The notes below the pieces were generated by a model that saw only the letters and a program-made list of their open reading frames with translations, was not told the DNA's origin and did no database searches. Positions 36,569-45,462 of a stretch of 64,000 nt of DNA are shown here, piece after piece. This DNA is from DASRIA01 sp963724065 (lineage in GTDB: Bacteria > Actinomycetota > Thermoleophilia > Solirubrobacterales > JBBDJG01), in contig CAVRTB010000003.1 in assembly GCA_963724065.1 (NCBI GenBank), positions 124,001 through 188,000 of the forward strand, given 5' to 3'. The translations under genes and the position numbers were made by a program. The first letter of the stretch is position 1. Every line of letters begins with the position of its first letter.

Positions 36569-37016
36569 TGGACAGCCGCATCCAGGGCGATCGCCGTAGT
36601 CGTCACGGCCCTGCTGCTGCTGCTCGTTTTCGAGCTGGTGCGGCGGCGGCGGCTGATGGAGCGCTATGCGCTCCTGTGGCTCCTGAGCGCCGTCGTGCTG
36701 CTGGTGCTGGCGGCCTGGACCGGGCTGCTCGAAGAGGCATGCTCGGGCTGGGTCGGGATCGCGACCCGTCCAACGCGCTGTTCGTGGTCGGGTTCGCGTT
36801 CGTCCTGGCGCTGCTGCTGCACTTCTCGCTGGCGGTCTCGCGGCTCTCCGACGAGACCAAGATCCTGGCCCAGCAGGTCGCGCGCCTGGACCAGGAGCTG
36901 CACGACGCGCGCAGCCGGCTGGGCGAGGGCGAGAGCCCGGCGACGGCGAGCCGCGGGTCGAGGGCGCGCCGAGCGCGGCGCCGGCCAGGCGGGAGGAACC
37001 GTCGGCGAACGGCTGA
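36568..37016 (+). pseudogene. DUF2304 small membrane protein, frameshifted
   Basis: Reconstructed from three frames: AIAVVVTALLLLLVFELVRR, RYALLWLLSAVVLLVLAAW, NALFVVGFAFVLALLLHFSL, then a coiled-coil tail (LAQQVARLDQELHDA). Three membrane helices plus a helical tail is the DUF2304 layout, and DUF2304 genes commonly follow a GT2 gene as here. It may anchor or assist that transferase. At least three indels. Confidence 0.7.
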
Positions 37017-37030
37017 GCCCCTGGCAGGCC

Positions 37031-38185
37031 GTGGCGCCCCGCATCGCCTCGGCGTCAACCTGCTCTATCTCGTCCCCGGCGAGGTCGGGGGCTCGGAGAT
37101 CTACGCGCGCAACCTGCTCGCGCGCGATGCACGAGCTGCGCCCGAGCTCGAGCTGGTCGCCTACGTGGCGCCGGAGGCGCTCGACTCGCTGCGCGGCGAG
37201 CCGTGGGCCGAGCCACGCGCGTTCGTCGCTGAGCCCGGTGCGCTCGCGCAGGAAGCCGCTGCGCGTCGCGGTCGAGCTGACCTGGCTCCCGGCGCGGCTG
37301 CGCCGCGACCGCGTGGACCTGCTGCACAGCCTCGGGCACGACCACGCCGCCGCTGTGCCCCGTGCCGTCGGTCGTGACGGTGCTGGACGTGATCTACCAC
37401 CACTTTCCCGAGACCTTCCCGCGGCGAGCCGGCTGGGGCTGCGCGTGCTCGTCCCCGCGGGCGCGCGCCGCGCGGATCGCGTGATCGCGATCTCGCAGGC
37501 CGGCAAGCGCGACCTCGTCGAGACGCTGGGCTCGACCCGGGACGGTGGACGTCGTGCACCTCGGCTTCGGGATGTCGGAGCGCGCGCGGACCGCGATGCC
37601 CGCAGGCCGAGCTGCGGACGCGCTACGGGCTCGGGAGCGGCGCGCTCGTCCTGACGGTCTCGTCGGCGCTGCGCCACAAGAACCTCGACCGCCTGCTCGC
37701 GGCCTTCGTCACTGCTGGCCGCCGAGCGCGACGTGACGCCTCGTGGCGGTCGGCCACGGCGGGCTTGACCAGGAGGCGCTGCGCGCCGCCGCGCGGGCAG
37801 CTGCGGCCTGGGCGACCGCGTCTGTTCACCGGCTGGGTCGACGACGCTGAGCTGGAGGGCCTCTACGCGGCGGCCGACCGTGTTCGTCTACCCGAGCCTG
37901 ATGGAGGGATTCGGCATGCCGGTGCTCGAGGCGATGCGGCGCGAGGTGCCGGTCGCCTGCTCGAACGTGTCAGGCGCTGCCCGAGGTGGCGGGCGACGCG
38001 GCGGAGCTGTTCGATCCTCGCGACGTCGGATGCGATCGCCGCCGCGATCCGCGCGGCTGCTCGAGCAACCCGGAGCGCCGCGCCGAGCTGATCGCGCCGT
38101 GGGCGGGACGCGCGGCCGCGGGTTCACGTGGGAGCGCGCCGCGCGCGGGACGCTCGCCGTGTACGAGCGCGTGCTCGGCGCTTAG
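37031..38185 (+). pseudogene. GT4 glycosyltransferase, multiple frameshifts
   Basis: Fragments in all frames assemble to a GT-B enzyme of about 375 residues: RLGVNLLYLVPGEVGGSEIY, DRVIAISQAGKRDLVETL, VVHLGFGM, LTVSSALRHKNLDRLLAAF, GWVDDAELEGLYAAADV, FVYPSLMEGFGMPVLEAM (the E-x7-E sugar-nucleotide site) and RGTLAVYERVLGA at the end. Indels occur every 30-120 bases. Likely a mannosyl- or rhamnosyltransferase of the locus. Confidence 0.75.
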
Positions 38186-38225
38186 GCGCGGACCTGGGCG
38201 CGAGTCGTATGACGGCTTCTTGAAC

Positions 38226-38264
38226 TGTGGTCCCTGTGGTTGCACAGCAACCACAGGCGACCAA
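38226..38264. terminator. bidirectional hairpin between convergent genes
   Basis: CCTGTGGTTGC (38233-38243) and GCAACCACAGG (38247-38257) pair perfectly around an ACA loop, and outer TGGTC/GACCA extends the stem. It lies between the convergent GT4 and Fcl-like genes; no T-run. Confidence 0.55.
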
Positions 38265-38283
38265 TCGTCGACCAGGCCGGAGG

Positions 38284-39250
38284 CTAGGTCGCGGCGGCCG
38301 CGAACTGCTGGCGGTAGAAGGCGACTGTCTTGCGGACCGTCGGCCAGGTCGATCTCGGCGTCGAAGCCGAAGCGCTCGGCGGCGCGCGAGACGTCGAGGG
38401 CGCGCCGCGGCTGGCCGTCGGGGCGGCTGGCGTCCCACGACGATCTCGCCCTCGAAGCCGGTCGCGGCCGCGATCGTCTCCGCCAGCTCCCGAATCGTCG
38501 TCTCGCGCCCGGTGCCGATGTTGACCGGCTCAGAGCTGCCATAGCGCTCCGCCATCAGGAGCAGCGCGCGCGCCGCGTCGTCGACGTATAGGAACTCGCG
38601 GCTCGGCTTGCCGGTGCCCCACAGCACGACTTCGCGCTCGCGCCGTCCTCGACCGCGTCCACGAACTTGCGGATCATCGCCGCGATCACGTGCGAGTCCT
38701 CGAGGTCGAAGTTGTCGTGGGGCCCGTAGAGGTTGGCGATCACCGGCACGCAGGAGTTGAACCCGTACTGGCGGCGGTAGGCGTCGGAGAGCACGATCAG
38801 CATCCGCTTGGCGAGCCCGTAGGGAGCGTTGGACTCCTCCGGGTAGCCGTCCCAGATGTCGTCCTCGGAGAACGGGAGCGGGCGCGAACTTGGGGTAGCC
38901 GCAGACCGAGCAGGCGGCAACGAGCGCGGCCCACGCCCGGCGAGCCGCGACTGCTCGAAGACGTTGATGCCCATCATCAGGTTGTCGTACACGAGCGGGG
39001 CCGGGTTGCGCAGGTTGAAGCCGATGCCGCCGACCCTTGCGGCGAGGTGGATGACGACGTCGGCGGACGTCGACGGCGCTGCGCGCGGCGGCCGCGATCG
39101 CGCAGGTCGTAAGTCGGCCGAGCTCGGCACGGACACGGTTGCGCGCCCGAGCTCGTCGAGCTCCGTGACCACGGAGCGCCCGAGGAAGCCGGCGCCGCCC
39201 GTGACCACCACGCGCGTGCCCTGCCAGAAGTCGGGATCCGGACGCGTCAT
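38284..39250 (-). pseudogene. GDP-L-fucose synthase-like epimerase/reductase, frameshifted
   Basis: Pieces give RVVVTGGAGFLGRSVV, DVVIHLAARVGGIGFNLRNP, VYDNLMMGINVFEQSR, SEDDIWDGYPEESNAPYGLA (catalytic Tyr; Lys follows), YGFNSCVPVIANLYGPHDNF and REFLYVDDAARALLLMAERY: the full GDP-4-keto-6-deoxymannose epimerase/reductase (Fcl/WcaG) pattern of about 320 residues. Its ATG overlaps the stop of the Gmd gene. Together they would make GDP-L-fucose or a close relative. Frameshifts fall in the indel-rich segment. Confidence 0.78.
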
Positions 39251-40287
39251 GTGCCCTCGTGACTGTAGCGAGTGACCTTGCCCGCGAGCTGCTCTTCCAG
39301 CGCGGCGACGTCGGCGTCGACCATGATCCGCGACCAGCTCCTCGAAGCGGACCTGGGCTCCCAGCCGAGGCGCTCCCGTGGCCTTCGACGGGTCGCCGAG
39401 CAGCGACGTCCACCTCGGACGGGCGGAAGTAGCGCGGGTCGATCTCGACGTGCGGCTCCCAGTCCAGCCCGGCGTGCTCGAACGCCGCGTCGAGGAACTC
39501 GCGCACGCTGTGGCGTCTCGCCGGTGGCGATCACGAAGTCGTCCGGCTCGTCGGCTCTGGAGCATCAGCCACATCGCCTCGACGTAGTCGCGCGGCGTAG
39601 CCCCAGTCGCGCTTGGCGTCGAGGTTGCCGAGGTAGAGCTTGTCCTGCAGCCCCGCCTTGATCCGCGCGACGGCGCGCGTGATCTTGCGCGTGACGAAGG
39701 TCTCGCCGCGGCGCGGGGACTCGTGGTTGAAGAGGATGCCGTTGGCGGCGAACATGCCGTAGGCCTCGCGGTAGTTCACCGTCGCCCAGAACGCGGCGAC
39801 CTTCGCGACCGCGTAGGGGCTGCGCGGGATGGAACGGCGTCGTCTCCGACTGCGGCGCGGCGGCGCGCGCCGAACATCTCCGAGGAGGACGCCTGGTAGA
39901 AGCGCGCGCTCGACGCCCGACTCGCGCATCGCCTCGAGGATCCGCAGCGTGCCCGCGCGCCGTCACGTCGAAGGTGTACTCCGGGATGTCGAACGAGACG
40001 CGCACGTGGCTCTGGGCGCCGAGGTGGTAGACCTCGTCCGGCTGCACCTCGTAGAGCAGCTTCGCCAGCGAGACGGGGTCCGCGAGGTCGCCGTAGTGGG
40101 TGAACAGGCGCACCCCGCTCTCGTGGGGGTCGTGGTAGAGGTGGTCGATGCGGCCGGTGTTGAAGCTCGAGGAGCGGCGCACGATGCCGTGCACCTCGTA
40201 GCCCTTCTCCAGCAGCAGCTCGGCCAGGTAGGAGCCGTCCTGGCCCGTGATCCCTGTGATGAGCGCTTTCTTGGGCATTGCGCTCAT
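39247..40287 (-). pseudogene. gmd: GDP-mannose 4,6-dehydratase (copy 1), frameshifted
   Basis: From the ATG at 40287 (ATGA overlap with the preceding gene): KKALITGITGQDGSYLAELL, EVHGIVRRSSSFNTGRIDHL, GDLADPVSLAKLLYEVQPDE and YHLGAQSHVRVSFDIPEYT are intact; later frames give SPYAVAKVAAFWATVNYREA (catalytic Tyr/Lys), FNHESPRRGETFVTRKITRA and LYLGNLDAKRDWGYA. This is a canonical Gmd, producing GDP-4-keto-6-deoxy-D-mannose. About 345 residues when corrected. Confidence 0.82.
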
Positions 40288-41275
40288 GCTATTGGTCGCG
40301 CTTGCCGCTTCAGGGCCGCGAGGTCGGCGTCGACCATCACCTGCACGACCTCCTCGAAGCGCAGCGTCGGCTCCAGTCCGAGCCGCCCGCGCGCCTTCGA
40401 GGGGTCGCCGATCAGGTTGTGCAGCTCGGCCTTCCCGCGCTTCAGCGAGCTGTCGGAGCTGACGTGTTCGCGCCAGTCCAGCCCGACGTGGGCGAACGCC
40501 GCCTCGAGCAGCTCCCCGACGCTGTGCGCCTCCCCGGTCGCGACGACGTAGTCGTCCGGCTCGTCCTGCTGCACCATCAGCCACATGGCGCGCACGTAGT
40601 CGGGCGCGTAGCCCCAGTCGCGGCGCGCGTCGAGATCGCCGAGCGACAGGTCCTGCTGGAGGCCGAGGCTGATGCTCGCGGCCGCGCGTGCGTGATCTTG
40701 CGCGTGACGAACTCGAGCGGGCGCCGCGGCGACTCGTGGTTGTAGAGGATCCCCGAGGACGCGTGCAGGCCGTAGCGACGGCGGTAGCTGCGCGTGATGA
40801 AGTGCGCGTACGACTTGGCCACCCCGTACGGGGTGAGCGGGGCGAGCGGAGTGTCGGAGCTCTGCGGGCACTCGGCGGCTCGCCGAAGATCTCGCTGGAC
40901 GACGCCTGGTAGAAGCGGATCGCCGGATCGACCGCCCGGATCGCCTCGAGGATCACCGTCGACGCCGACCGCGGCGAACTCCGCGGTGAGCACCGGCTCG
41001 TCCCACGAGGCCGGGACGAACGAGACCGAGGCGAGGTTGTAGACCTCGTGGGGCGCGCAGGAGCGCAGCGCCCCTTCGAGTGAGCCCTGGTCGAGCAGGT
41101 CGGCCTCGACGAGCCGCACGTCGTCGCGGATCGCGCTCAGGTTCGCGTAGTCGCCGGCCCCTGCCCCCGTGCGCACGATCCCGAAGACCTCATAGCCTTG
41201 CCCGAGCAGCAGCTCCGCCAGGTAGGAGCCGTCCTGCCCGCCGATGCCGGTTATCAATGCTCTGCGGTCGCTCAC
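40284..41275 (-). pseudogene. GDP-mannose 4,6-dehydratase-like protein (copy 2), frameshifted
   Basis: GTG start at 41275. SDRRALITGIGGQDGSYLAE, VFGIVRTG, EVYNLASVSFVPASWDEP, FYQASSSEIFGE, TPYGVAKSYAHFITRSYRR, YNHESPRRPLEFVTRKI and DLDARRDWGYAPDYVRAMWL. Clearly of the Gmd family but it lacks the RRSSSFNT loop of copy 1 (RTGAGAGDYA instead), a loop that contacts NADP and the partner subunit in Gmd. It may have another specificity, for example the 4-reductase (RMD-like) step. Several indels. Confidence 0.75.
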
Positions 41276-41282
41276 GGGCCAA

Positions 41283-41288
41283 ACTGTA
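41283..41288 (-). promoter_or_regulatory. -10 hexamer, leaderless promoter of the gmd-fcl operon
   Basis: TACAGT on the minus strand ends seven bases before the GTG at 41275. Confidence 0.5.
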
Positions 41289-41296
41289 GGCGCGGC

Positions 41297-42088
41297 TCAG
41301 GATCGCCGTGCGCGCAGCCGCCGCATGACCCGGTAGATCGCGACGATCAGCCGCGCTGGCGGCGCGGTTCGCCGCGACCGCGATCGGATGCCCGGCGCCG
41401 TGCTCACGCGCGTTCTGCGCGTGCTCGGCGAACTGACTCTCGAAACCGGACATGCTGAGCGAGCCCTCGGCCATCCTGAATCCCGCGAGCGACTCGTCGA
41501 TCACGACCGGGGGTTGCAGGCGCGCCGAGCCGCAACCACAGGTCGTAGTCCATCGAGTAGCGGAAGCGCTCGTCGAGCAGGCCGACTCGATCGAGGGCGC
41601 TGCGGCGGATGAACGTCGACGGGCACGGACACGAAGTTCTGGACCAGGAGCAGGGAGTAGCTGTAGCGGCGCAGGAAGAAGTTCTTGTAGGCGGTCACCG
41701 CGCGCCGGATCTCGCGGTCGCGGTCGTCGAGGATCAGGCACGCACCCGTCACCCACGGCGCGTCCTGCGCGCCCGCGAACGCCGCGCCCACGCGCGCGAG
41801 CGCACCGGGCAGGTAGACGTCGTCGGCGTTCAGCCAGCCGATGATCTCGCCGCCGGCCATGCGGAAGCCCTTGTTGACGGCGTCCGAGAGGCCGCGGTCG
41901 GGCTCGGAGATGTAGCGCACTCCCGGCGCCGACTCCAGGACGTCGAGCGTGCCGTCGGTCGATCCGCCGTCGATCACCAGGTGCTCGACGTCGCCGTCGT
42001 AGCCCTGGTCCGCACGCTCTCGAGCGCGGCCGGCAGGTCGCCGCGCGTTCAGGCAGGGAGTGACGATCGTGATGGTAGGCGGCGTCAC
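41297..42088 (-). pseudogene. GT2 glycosyltransferase, frameshifted
   Basis: GTG start at 42088. TITIVTPCLNA, VEHLVIDGGSTDGTLDVLES, RGLSDAVNKGFRMAGGEIIG and WLNADDVYLPGALARVG (the DxD region is ADD) are in frame; the C-terminal half is split over two other frames (RYSMDYDLWLRLG-like, FRMAEGSLSMSGFESQFAEH). About 260 residues when joined. Indels near 42010-42050 and at several places below 41620. Confidence 0.75.
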
Positions 42089-42096
42089 GGGTCCGT

Positions 42097-42128
42097 AGGT
42101 TACGGAGCGGCGGTGGCTCTAGTACCTT
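42097..42128. promoter_or_regulatory. divergent leaderless promoters (GT2 / RMD-like)
   Basis: Minus: TAACCT (42102-42097), eight bases before the GTG at 42088. Plus: TACCTT (42123-42128), eight bases before the ATG at 42137. Only 20 bases separate the hexamers. Confidence 0.5.
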
Positions 42129-42136
42129 GCCGCGTC

Positions 42137-43096
42137 ATGCGCGTGCTGATCACGGGCGCGAGCGGCTTCGCCGGTCGTAATCTGGTTGCGCTGTGCCGCG
42201 ACATGGGTGCGATCGTGGTCGGGCTCGGCCGCCGCTCCGCGGACGAGGCCGAGTGGGCAGACGAGCCCGGGCGCTACCTGCGCGCCGACCTCACCGACTC
42301 GACGCGCGCGGATGCCGCCGTCGAGGCCGCGGCCCCGGACCTCGTCTTCCACCTCGCGGGCGAGGCGTCGGTCGCCGACGCCTGGCGCGACCCGGCCGGC
42401 ACGATCAGGCGCAACGTGGCCAGCACCGTGAACGTGCTCGAGGCCGTGCGCCGCCATGCGCCCGGCGCGCGCGTGCTGATCGCCTGCTCGGGCGACGAGT
42501 ACGGCCCCCACGAGGATCTGCCGGTGACCGAGCAGCACGCGCTGCGGCCACAGAACCCCTACGCCGTCAGCAAGGTGATCGGGGACCTCACCGCGGGCCT
42601 GTACCACGAGTCGTTCGGCCTCGACGTAGTGCGCGTGCGCGCCTTCAACCACGCCGGGCCCGGGCAGTCCGACCGCTACGTGGTCTCCAAGCTCGCGCGC
42701 CAGGTCGCATCGGCGGAGGCGGCCGGGACGGGCGACCCGCTCGAGGTCGCGACCGGCGGCGCCGCCCTCGGGCGCGACTTCATCGACGTGCGCGACGTCG
42801 CGGAGGCGTACTGGCTTGCGCTCCAGCACGCGGACCCCGACGTGTACAACGTGTGCAGCGGGCGCTCGACGCGCATCGCGGACATCCTCACGAGCTTCTC
42901 GACGCACGCGCGGATGGACCTCGTCCCGCGCACGGACCACCGCCAGCAGCGCAGCGGCGAGGTGCTCGTCACGTGGGGCTCCCACAACAAGCTCACGGCG
43001 GCCACCGGATGGCGGCCGAGCATCCCGCTGGAGCGCACGCTCACGGATACGCTCGACTGGTGGCGGCGGCGCCTGCCCGCGCCGCTCCCCGGCTAG
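42137..43096 (+). CDS. NAD-dependent epimerase/reductase (GDP-6-deoxy-D-mannose reductase-like)
   Basis: 319 residues, unbroken. RVLITGASGFAGRNLVALC (dinucleotide site), FHLAGEASVADAWRDP, LIACSGDEYG, and catalytic Tyr/Lys in QNPYAVSKVIGDL. FNHAGPGQSDRYVVSKLARQ is characteristic of RMD-type reductases, which turn GDP-4-keto-6-deoxymannose into GDP-D-rhamnose. With the Gmd genes across the divergent promoter this makes a complete short pathway; specificity is inferred. Confidence 0.82.
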   Translation: MRVLITGASGFAGRNLVALCRDMGAIVVGLGRRSADEAEWADEPGRYLRADLTDSTRADAAVEAAAPDLVFHLAGEASVADAWRDPAGTIRRNVASTVNVLEAVRRHAPGARVLIACSGDEYGPHEDLPVTEQHALRPQNPYAVSKVIGDLTAGLYHESFGLDVVRVRAFNHAGPGQSDRYVVSKLARQVASAEAAGTGDPLEVATGGAALGRDFIDVRDVAEAYWLALQHADPDVYNVCSGRSTRIADILTSFSTHARMDLVPRTDHRQQRSGEVLVTWGSHNKLTAATGWRPSIPLERTLTDTLDWWRRRLPAPLPG

Positions 43097-43125
43097 GCGC
43101 CCGCCCAAAGAGGTGCGCGGCCTGG

Positions 43126-43142
43126 CCCACGTATGGCGTGGG
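43126..43142. terminator. short hairpin between convergent genes
   Basis: CCCACG and CGTGGG with a five-base loop, between the RMD-like gene and the CDP-glucose dehydratase. No T-run; weak candidate. Confidence 0.25.
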
Positions 43143-43179
43143 TGATCTGTCGCACCGCGTGGCGCTGGGGTCGAGGGTG

Positions 43180-44262
43180 TTACGAGAAAGCGCGCGGGTG
43201 TGACGGAGGTGTGGCGCCCTCGAACGCGCGGATCTGCTCGAGCGTGACGGCGCGCGGGTCCTCGCCCGCGCCGACGCGGCCGTACCACCCGGCGATGCCT
43301 TCGAGGGCGTGGTCGAGGTCCCAGCGCGGCGCCCATCCGAGGCGCTCGCGGGCTTTGGAGGAATCGAGGCGCAGGTAGTGCGCCTCGTGCGGATGCTCGC
43401 CGGAGTCCTGCTCCCACGCGACGCCGCCGTCCCACTGCTCGGAGAGCCGCTCGGCGACGAACCGCACCGGGCGCTCGTCGCGCTCGTCCGGGCCGAAGTT
43501 CCATGCGCCCGCGTACTCGGGCGAGCGCCACATCGCCTCGGCCAGCCTGAGGTACCCGCTCAACGGGTTCAGCACGTGCTGCCAGGGCCGGATCGCGTCC
43601 GGGTTGCGGATCGGCACCGTGCGGCCCGCGAGCGCGCCGCGCACGAGGTCCGGCACGAGCCTGTCCTCGCCCCAGTCACCGCCGCCGATCACGTTGCCGG
43701 CGCGCGCGCTCGCGAGCGCCGTGGGCGCGCCGCTTGAGAAGAACGACGAGCGGTAGGCCGCGGTCACCAGCTCCGAGCAGGCCTTGCTGTTGCTGTAGGG
43801 GTCGTGGCCGCCCTTGGGCTCGTCCTCGCGGAACGGGCGGTCGCGCTCGTCGTTCTCGTAGACCTTGTCCGTGGTCACGTTGATCACGACCCGCGCGTCG
43901 CCGGCACGCCGCACCGCCTCGAGCACGTTCACCGTGCCGAGCACGTTGGTCTCGTACGTCTCGACCGGATCGGCGTAGGAGCGCCGCACGAGCGACTGCG
44001 CCGCCATGTGGATCACGACCTCCGGGCGGTGCGAGACGACCGCGCGCTCGAGCGCTCCGAGGTCGCGGACGTCCGCCTCGATCGACGTCGTCAGCTCGCT
44101 CACCCGCGCGAGCTCGAAGAGCGACGGGTCGGTGGGCGGCGCGAGCGAGTAGCCCGTTACCTGCGCGCCGAGGCCGTGCAGCCACAGCGCGAGCCAGCTC
44201 CCCTTGAAACCGGTGTGCCCCGTGAGGAGCACGCGCCGCCCGCGCCAGAAGCCGTCGCTCAC
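43180..44262 (-). CDS. rfbG: CDP-glucose 4,6-dehydratase
   Basis: 360 residues, GTG start overlapping the preceding stop (GTGA). NAD-binding motif VLLTGHTGFKGSWLALWL, diagnostic for this subgroup; VIHMAAQSLVRRSYADP; catalytic Tyr/Lys in HDPYSNSKACSEL; ARAGNVIGGGDWGEDRLVPD; RPWQHVLNPLSGYL. Converts CDP-glucose to CDP-4-keto-6-deoxyglucose. Second gene after RfbF. No rfbH (3-dehydratase) is visible, so the keto-sugar probably enters a 6-deoxy rather than 3,6-dideoxy route. Confidence 0.93.
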   Translation of the reverse strand: MSDGFWRGRRVLLTGHTGFKGSWLALWLHGLGAQVTGYSLAPPTDPSLFELARVSELTTSIEADVRDLGALERAVVSHRPEVVIHMAAQSLVRRSYADPVETYETNVLGTVNVLEAVRRAGDARVVINVTTDKVYENDERDRPFREDEPKGGHDPYSNSKACSELVTAAYRSSFFSSGAPTALASARAGNVIGGGDWGEDRLVPDLVRGALAGRTVPIRNPDAIRPWQHVLNPLSGYLRLAEAMWRSPEYAGAWNFGPDERDERPVRFVAERLSEQWDGGVAWEQDSGEHPHEAHYLRLDSSKARERLGWAPRWDLDHALEGIAGWYGRVGAGEDPRAVTLEQIRAFEGATPPSHPRAFS

Positions 44263-45029
44263 TCCCACTTCTTCCAGGGCGCGTCGCCCGAGGTCCACAG
44301 CTCCTCCAGGTAGCGCTTGTCGCGCAGCGTGTCCATCGGGTGCCAGAAGCCGTCGTAGCGGTAGGGCGAGAGCTGGCCCTCGGCGGCGAGGCGCTCCATC
44401 GGCTCGCGCTCCCAGATGGTCGCGTCGCCGTCGATGTAGCGGCCGACCTCGGGCGAGAGCACGAAGAACCCGCCGTTGATCCACCCGCCGTCGCCGTGCG
44501 GCTTCTCCTCGAACCCGCGCACGCGCCCACCTTCCATCTGGAGGGCGCCGAATCGCCCCGCGGGCTGCACCGCGGTCACGGTCGCGAGCGTGTCCTGCTC
44601 GCGGTGGAACCGGATCAGCTCGCCGATGTCGAGCGACGAGAGCCCGTCGCCGTAGGTGAAGCAGAACTGCTCGTCGCCCACGTAGTCCAGCACGCGCCGC
44701 AGGCGCCCGCCGGTCTGGGTCTCCTCGCCGGTGTCGACGAGCGTCACGCGCCACGGCTCGGCGCTCGACTGGTGGACGTCCATGCCTCCCCCGGCGATGT
44801 CAAAAGTGACGTCGCACGTGTGGAGGTAGTAGTTCGCGAAGTACTCCTTGATCATGTACCCGCGGTACCCGAGGCACACGACGAACTCGTTCACCCCGTG
44901 CGCGGAGTACATCTTCATGATGTGCCAGAGGATCGGCTTGCTGCCGATCTCGATCATCGGCTTGGGCCTCGCGACCGTCTCCTCGCTGATGCGGGTGCCG
45001 GCGCCGCCGGCGAGAATCACTGCTTTCAC
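44259..45029 (-). CDS. rfbF: glucose-1-phosphate cytidylyltransferase
   Basis: 256 residues, GTG start. Nucleotidyltransferase signature LAGGAGTRISEETVARPKPM, GSKPILWHIMKMYSAHG, FCFTYGDGLSSLDI (metal Asp) and EEKPHGDGGWINGGFFV. Makes CDP-glucose from CTP and glucose 1-phosphate. Typical length and near-canonical sequence. Confidence 0.94.
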   Translation of the reverse strand: MKAVILAGGAGTRISEETVARPKPMIEIGSKPILWHIMKMYSAHGVNEFVVCLGYRGYMIKEYFANYYLHTCDVTFDIAGGGMDVHQSSAEPWRVTLVDTGEETQTGGRLRRVLDYVGDEQFCFTYGDGLSSLDIGELIRFHREQDTLATVTAVQPAGRFGALQMEGGRVRGFEEKPHGDGGWINGGFFVLSPEVGRYIDGDATIWEREPMERLAAEGQLSPYRYDGFWHPMDTLRDKRYLEELWTSGDAPWKKWE

Positions 45030-45037
45030 GCGGCCCG

Positions 45038-45069
45038 AGGATAACGATGCGGGCTCCCGCCGTTATAGT
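45038..45069. promoter_or_regulatory. divergent leaderless promoters (rfbF / small ORF)
   Basis: Minus: TATCCT (45043-45038), eight bases before the GTG at 45029. Plus: TATAGT (45064-45069), nine bases before the GTG at 45079. CCCGCATCGTTATCC and CCGCCGTTATAGTC share the sequence CGTTAT in opposite strands. Confidence 0.5.
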
Positions 45070-45078
45070 CGCCGCCCG

Positions 45079-45300
45079 GTGAATCGAGCGCAGGAGCACG
45101 GATCCCGCGCGGACGCCCTCGCGCCTGCGCCGCTGACGCCGCCGGAGATTCTCGGGCGGCTCGGCCTCGCCGACGCCCCACCCGTCGAGCAGCGGCGCGC
45201 GGTCGCCGAGCTCGCCTTCGCCGGCCGGCTGCCGCTCGGCTGGCTGACTGCGATGCGCCAGGCGGGCTGGCTGCCCTACGACGTGGACGTGGATTCCTAG
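45079..45300 (+). CDS. small hypothetical protein
   Basis: 73 residues, GTG start placed by the TATAGT hexamer. Ala/Pro-rich, with two plausible helices (LTPPEILGRLGLADAPPVEQ and RRAVAELAFAGRLPLGWLTA). No known family. The stop codon forms the left edge of the 163-base palindrome. Codon bias fits a real gene, but it could be only a leader. Confidence 0.5.
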   Translation: MNRAQEHGSRADALAPAPLTPPEILGRLGLADAPPVEQRRAVAELAFAGRLPLGWLTAMRQAGWLPYDVDVDS

Positions 45301-45462
45301 TGGCCCTCCCGAAACGTCTCGCCCCAAACGGCGGCCTCCGGAACCACCACGCGGCGTCCTCGGTCGCCCACGTACTCACCGAGTACGCGGGCTCCCTGCG
45401 TCCCTGCCTGGTGGCCCCGGAGCCGCGCCGTCTACCGGCGAACGTTCCCGGAAGGGCCACTG
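45300..45462. repeat. 163-base imperfect palindrome filling the intergenic region
   Basis: The two halves are inverse complements at roughly 70-75 %. Outer ends AGTGGCCCT (45299-45307 region) and AGGGCCACT match exactly; inner blocks AACGT, ACGGCG, CTCCGG, CCACCA match; the centre is CGTACTC-ACC-GAGTACG (45371-45387). It fills the space between the small ORF stop and the ATG of the phosphoesterase gene. Could act as a huge RNA hairpin or be a decayed mobile repeat. Confidence 0.75.
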
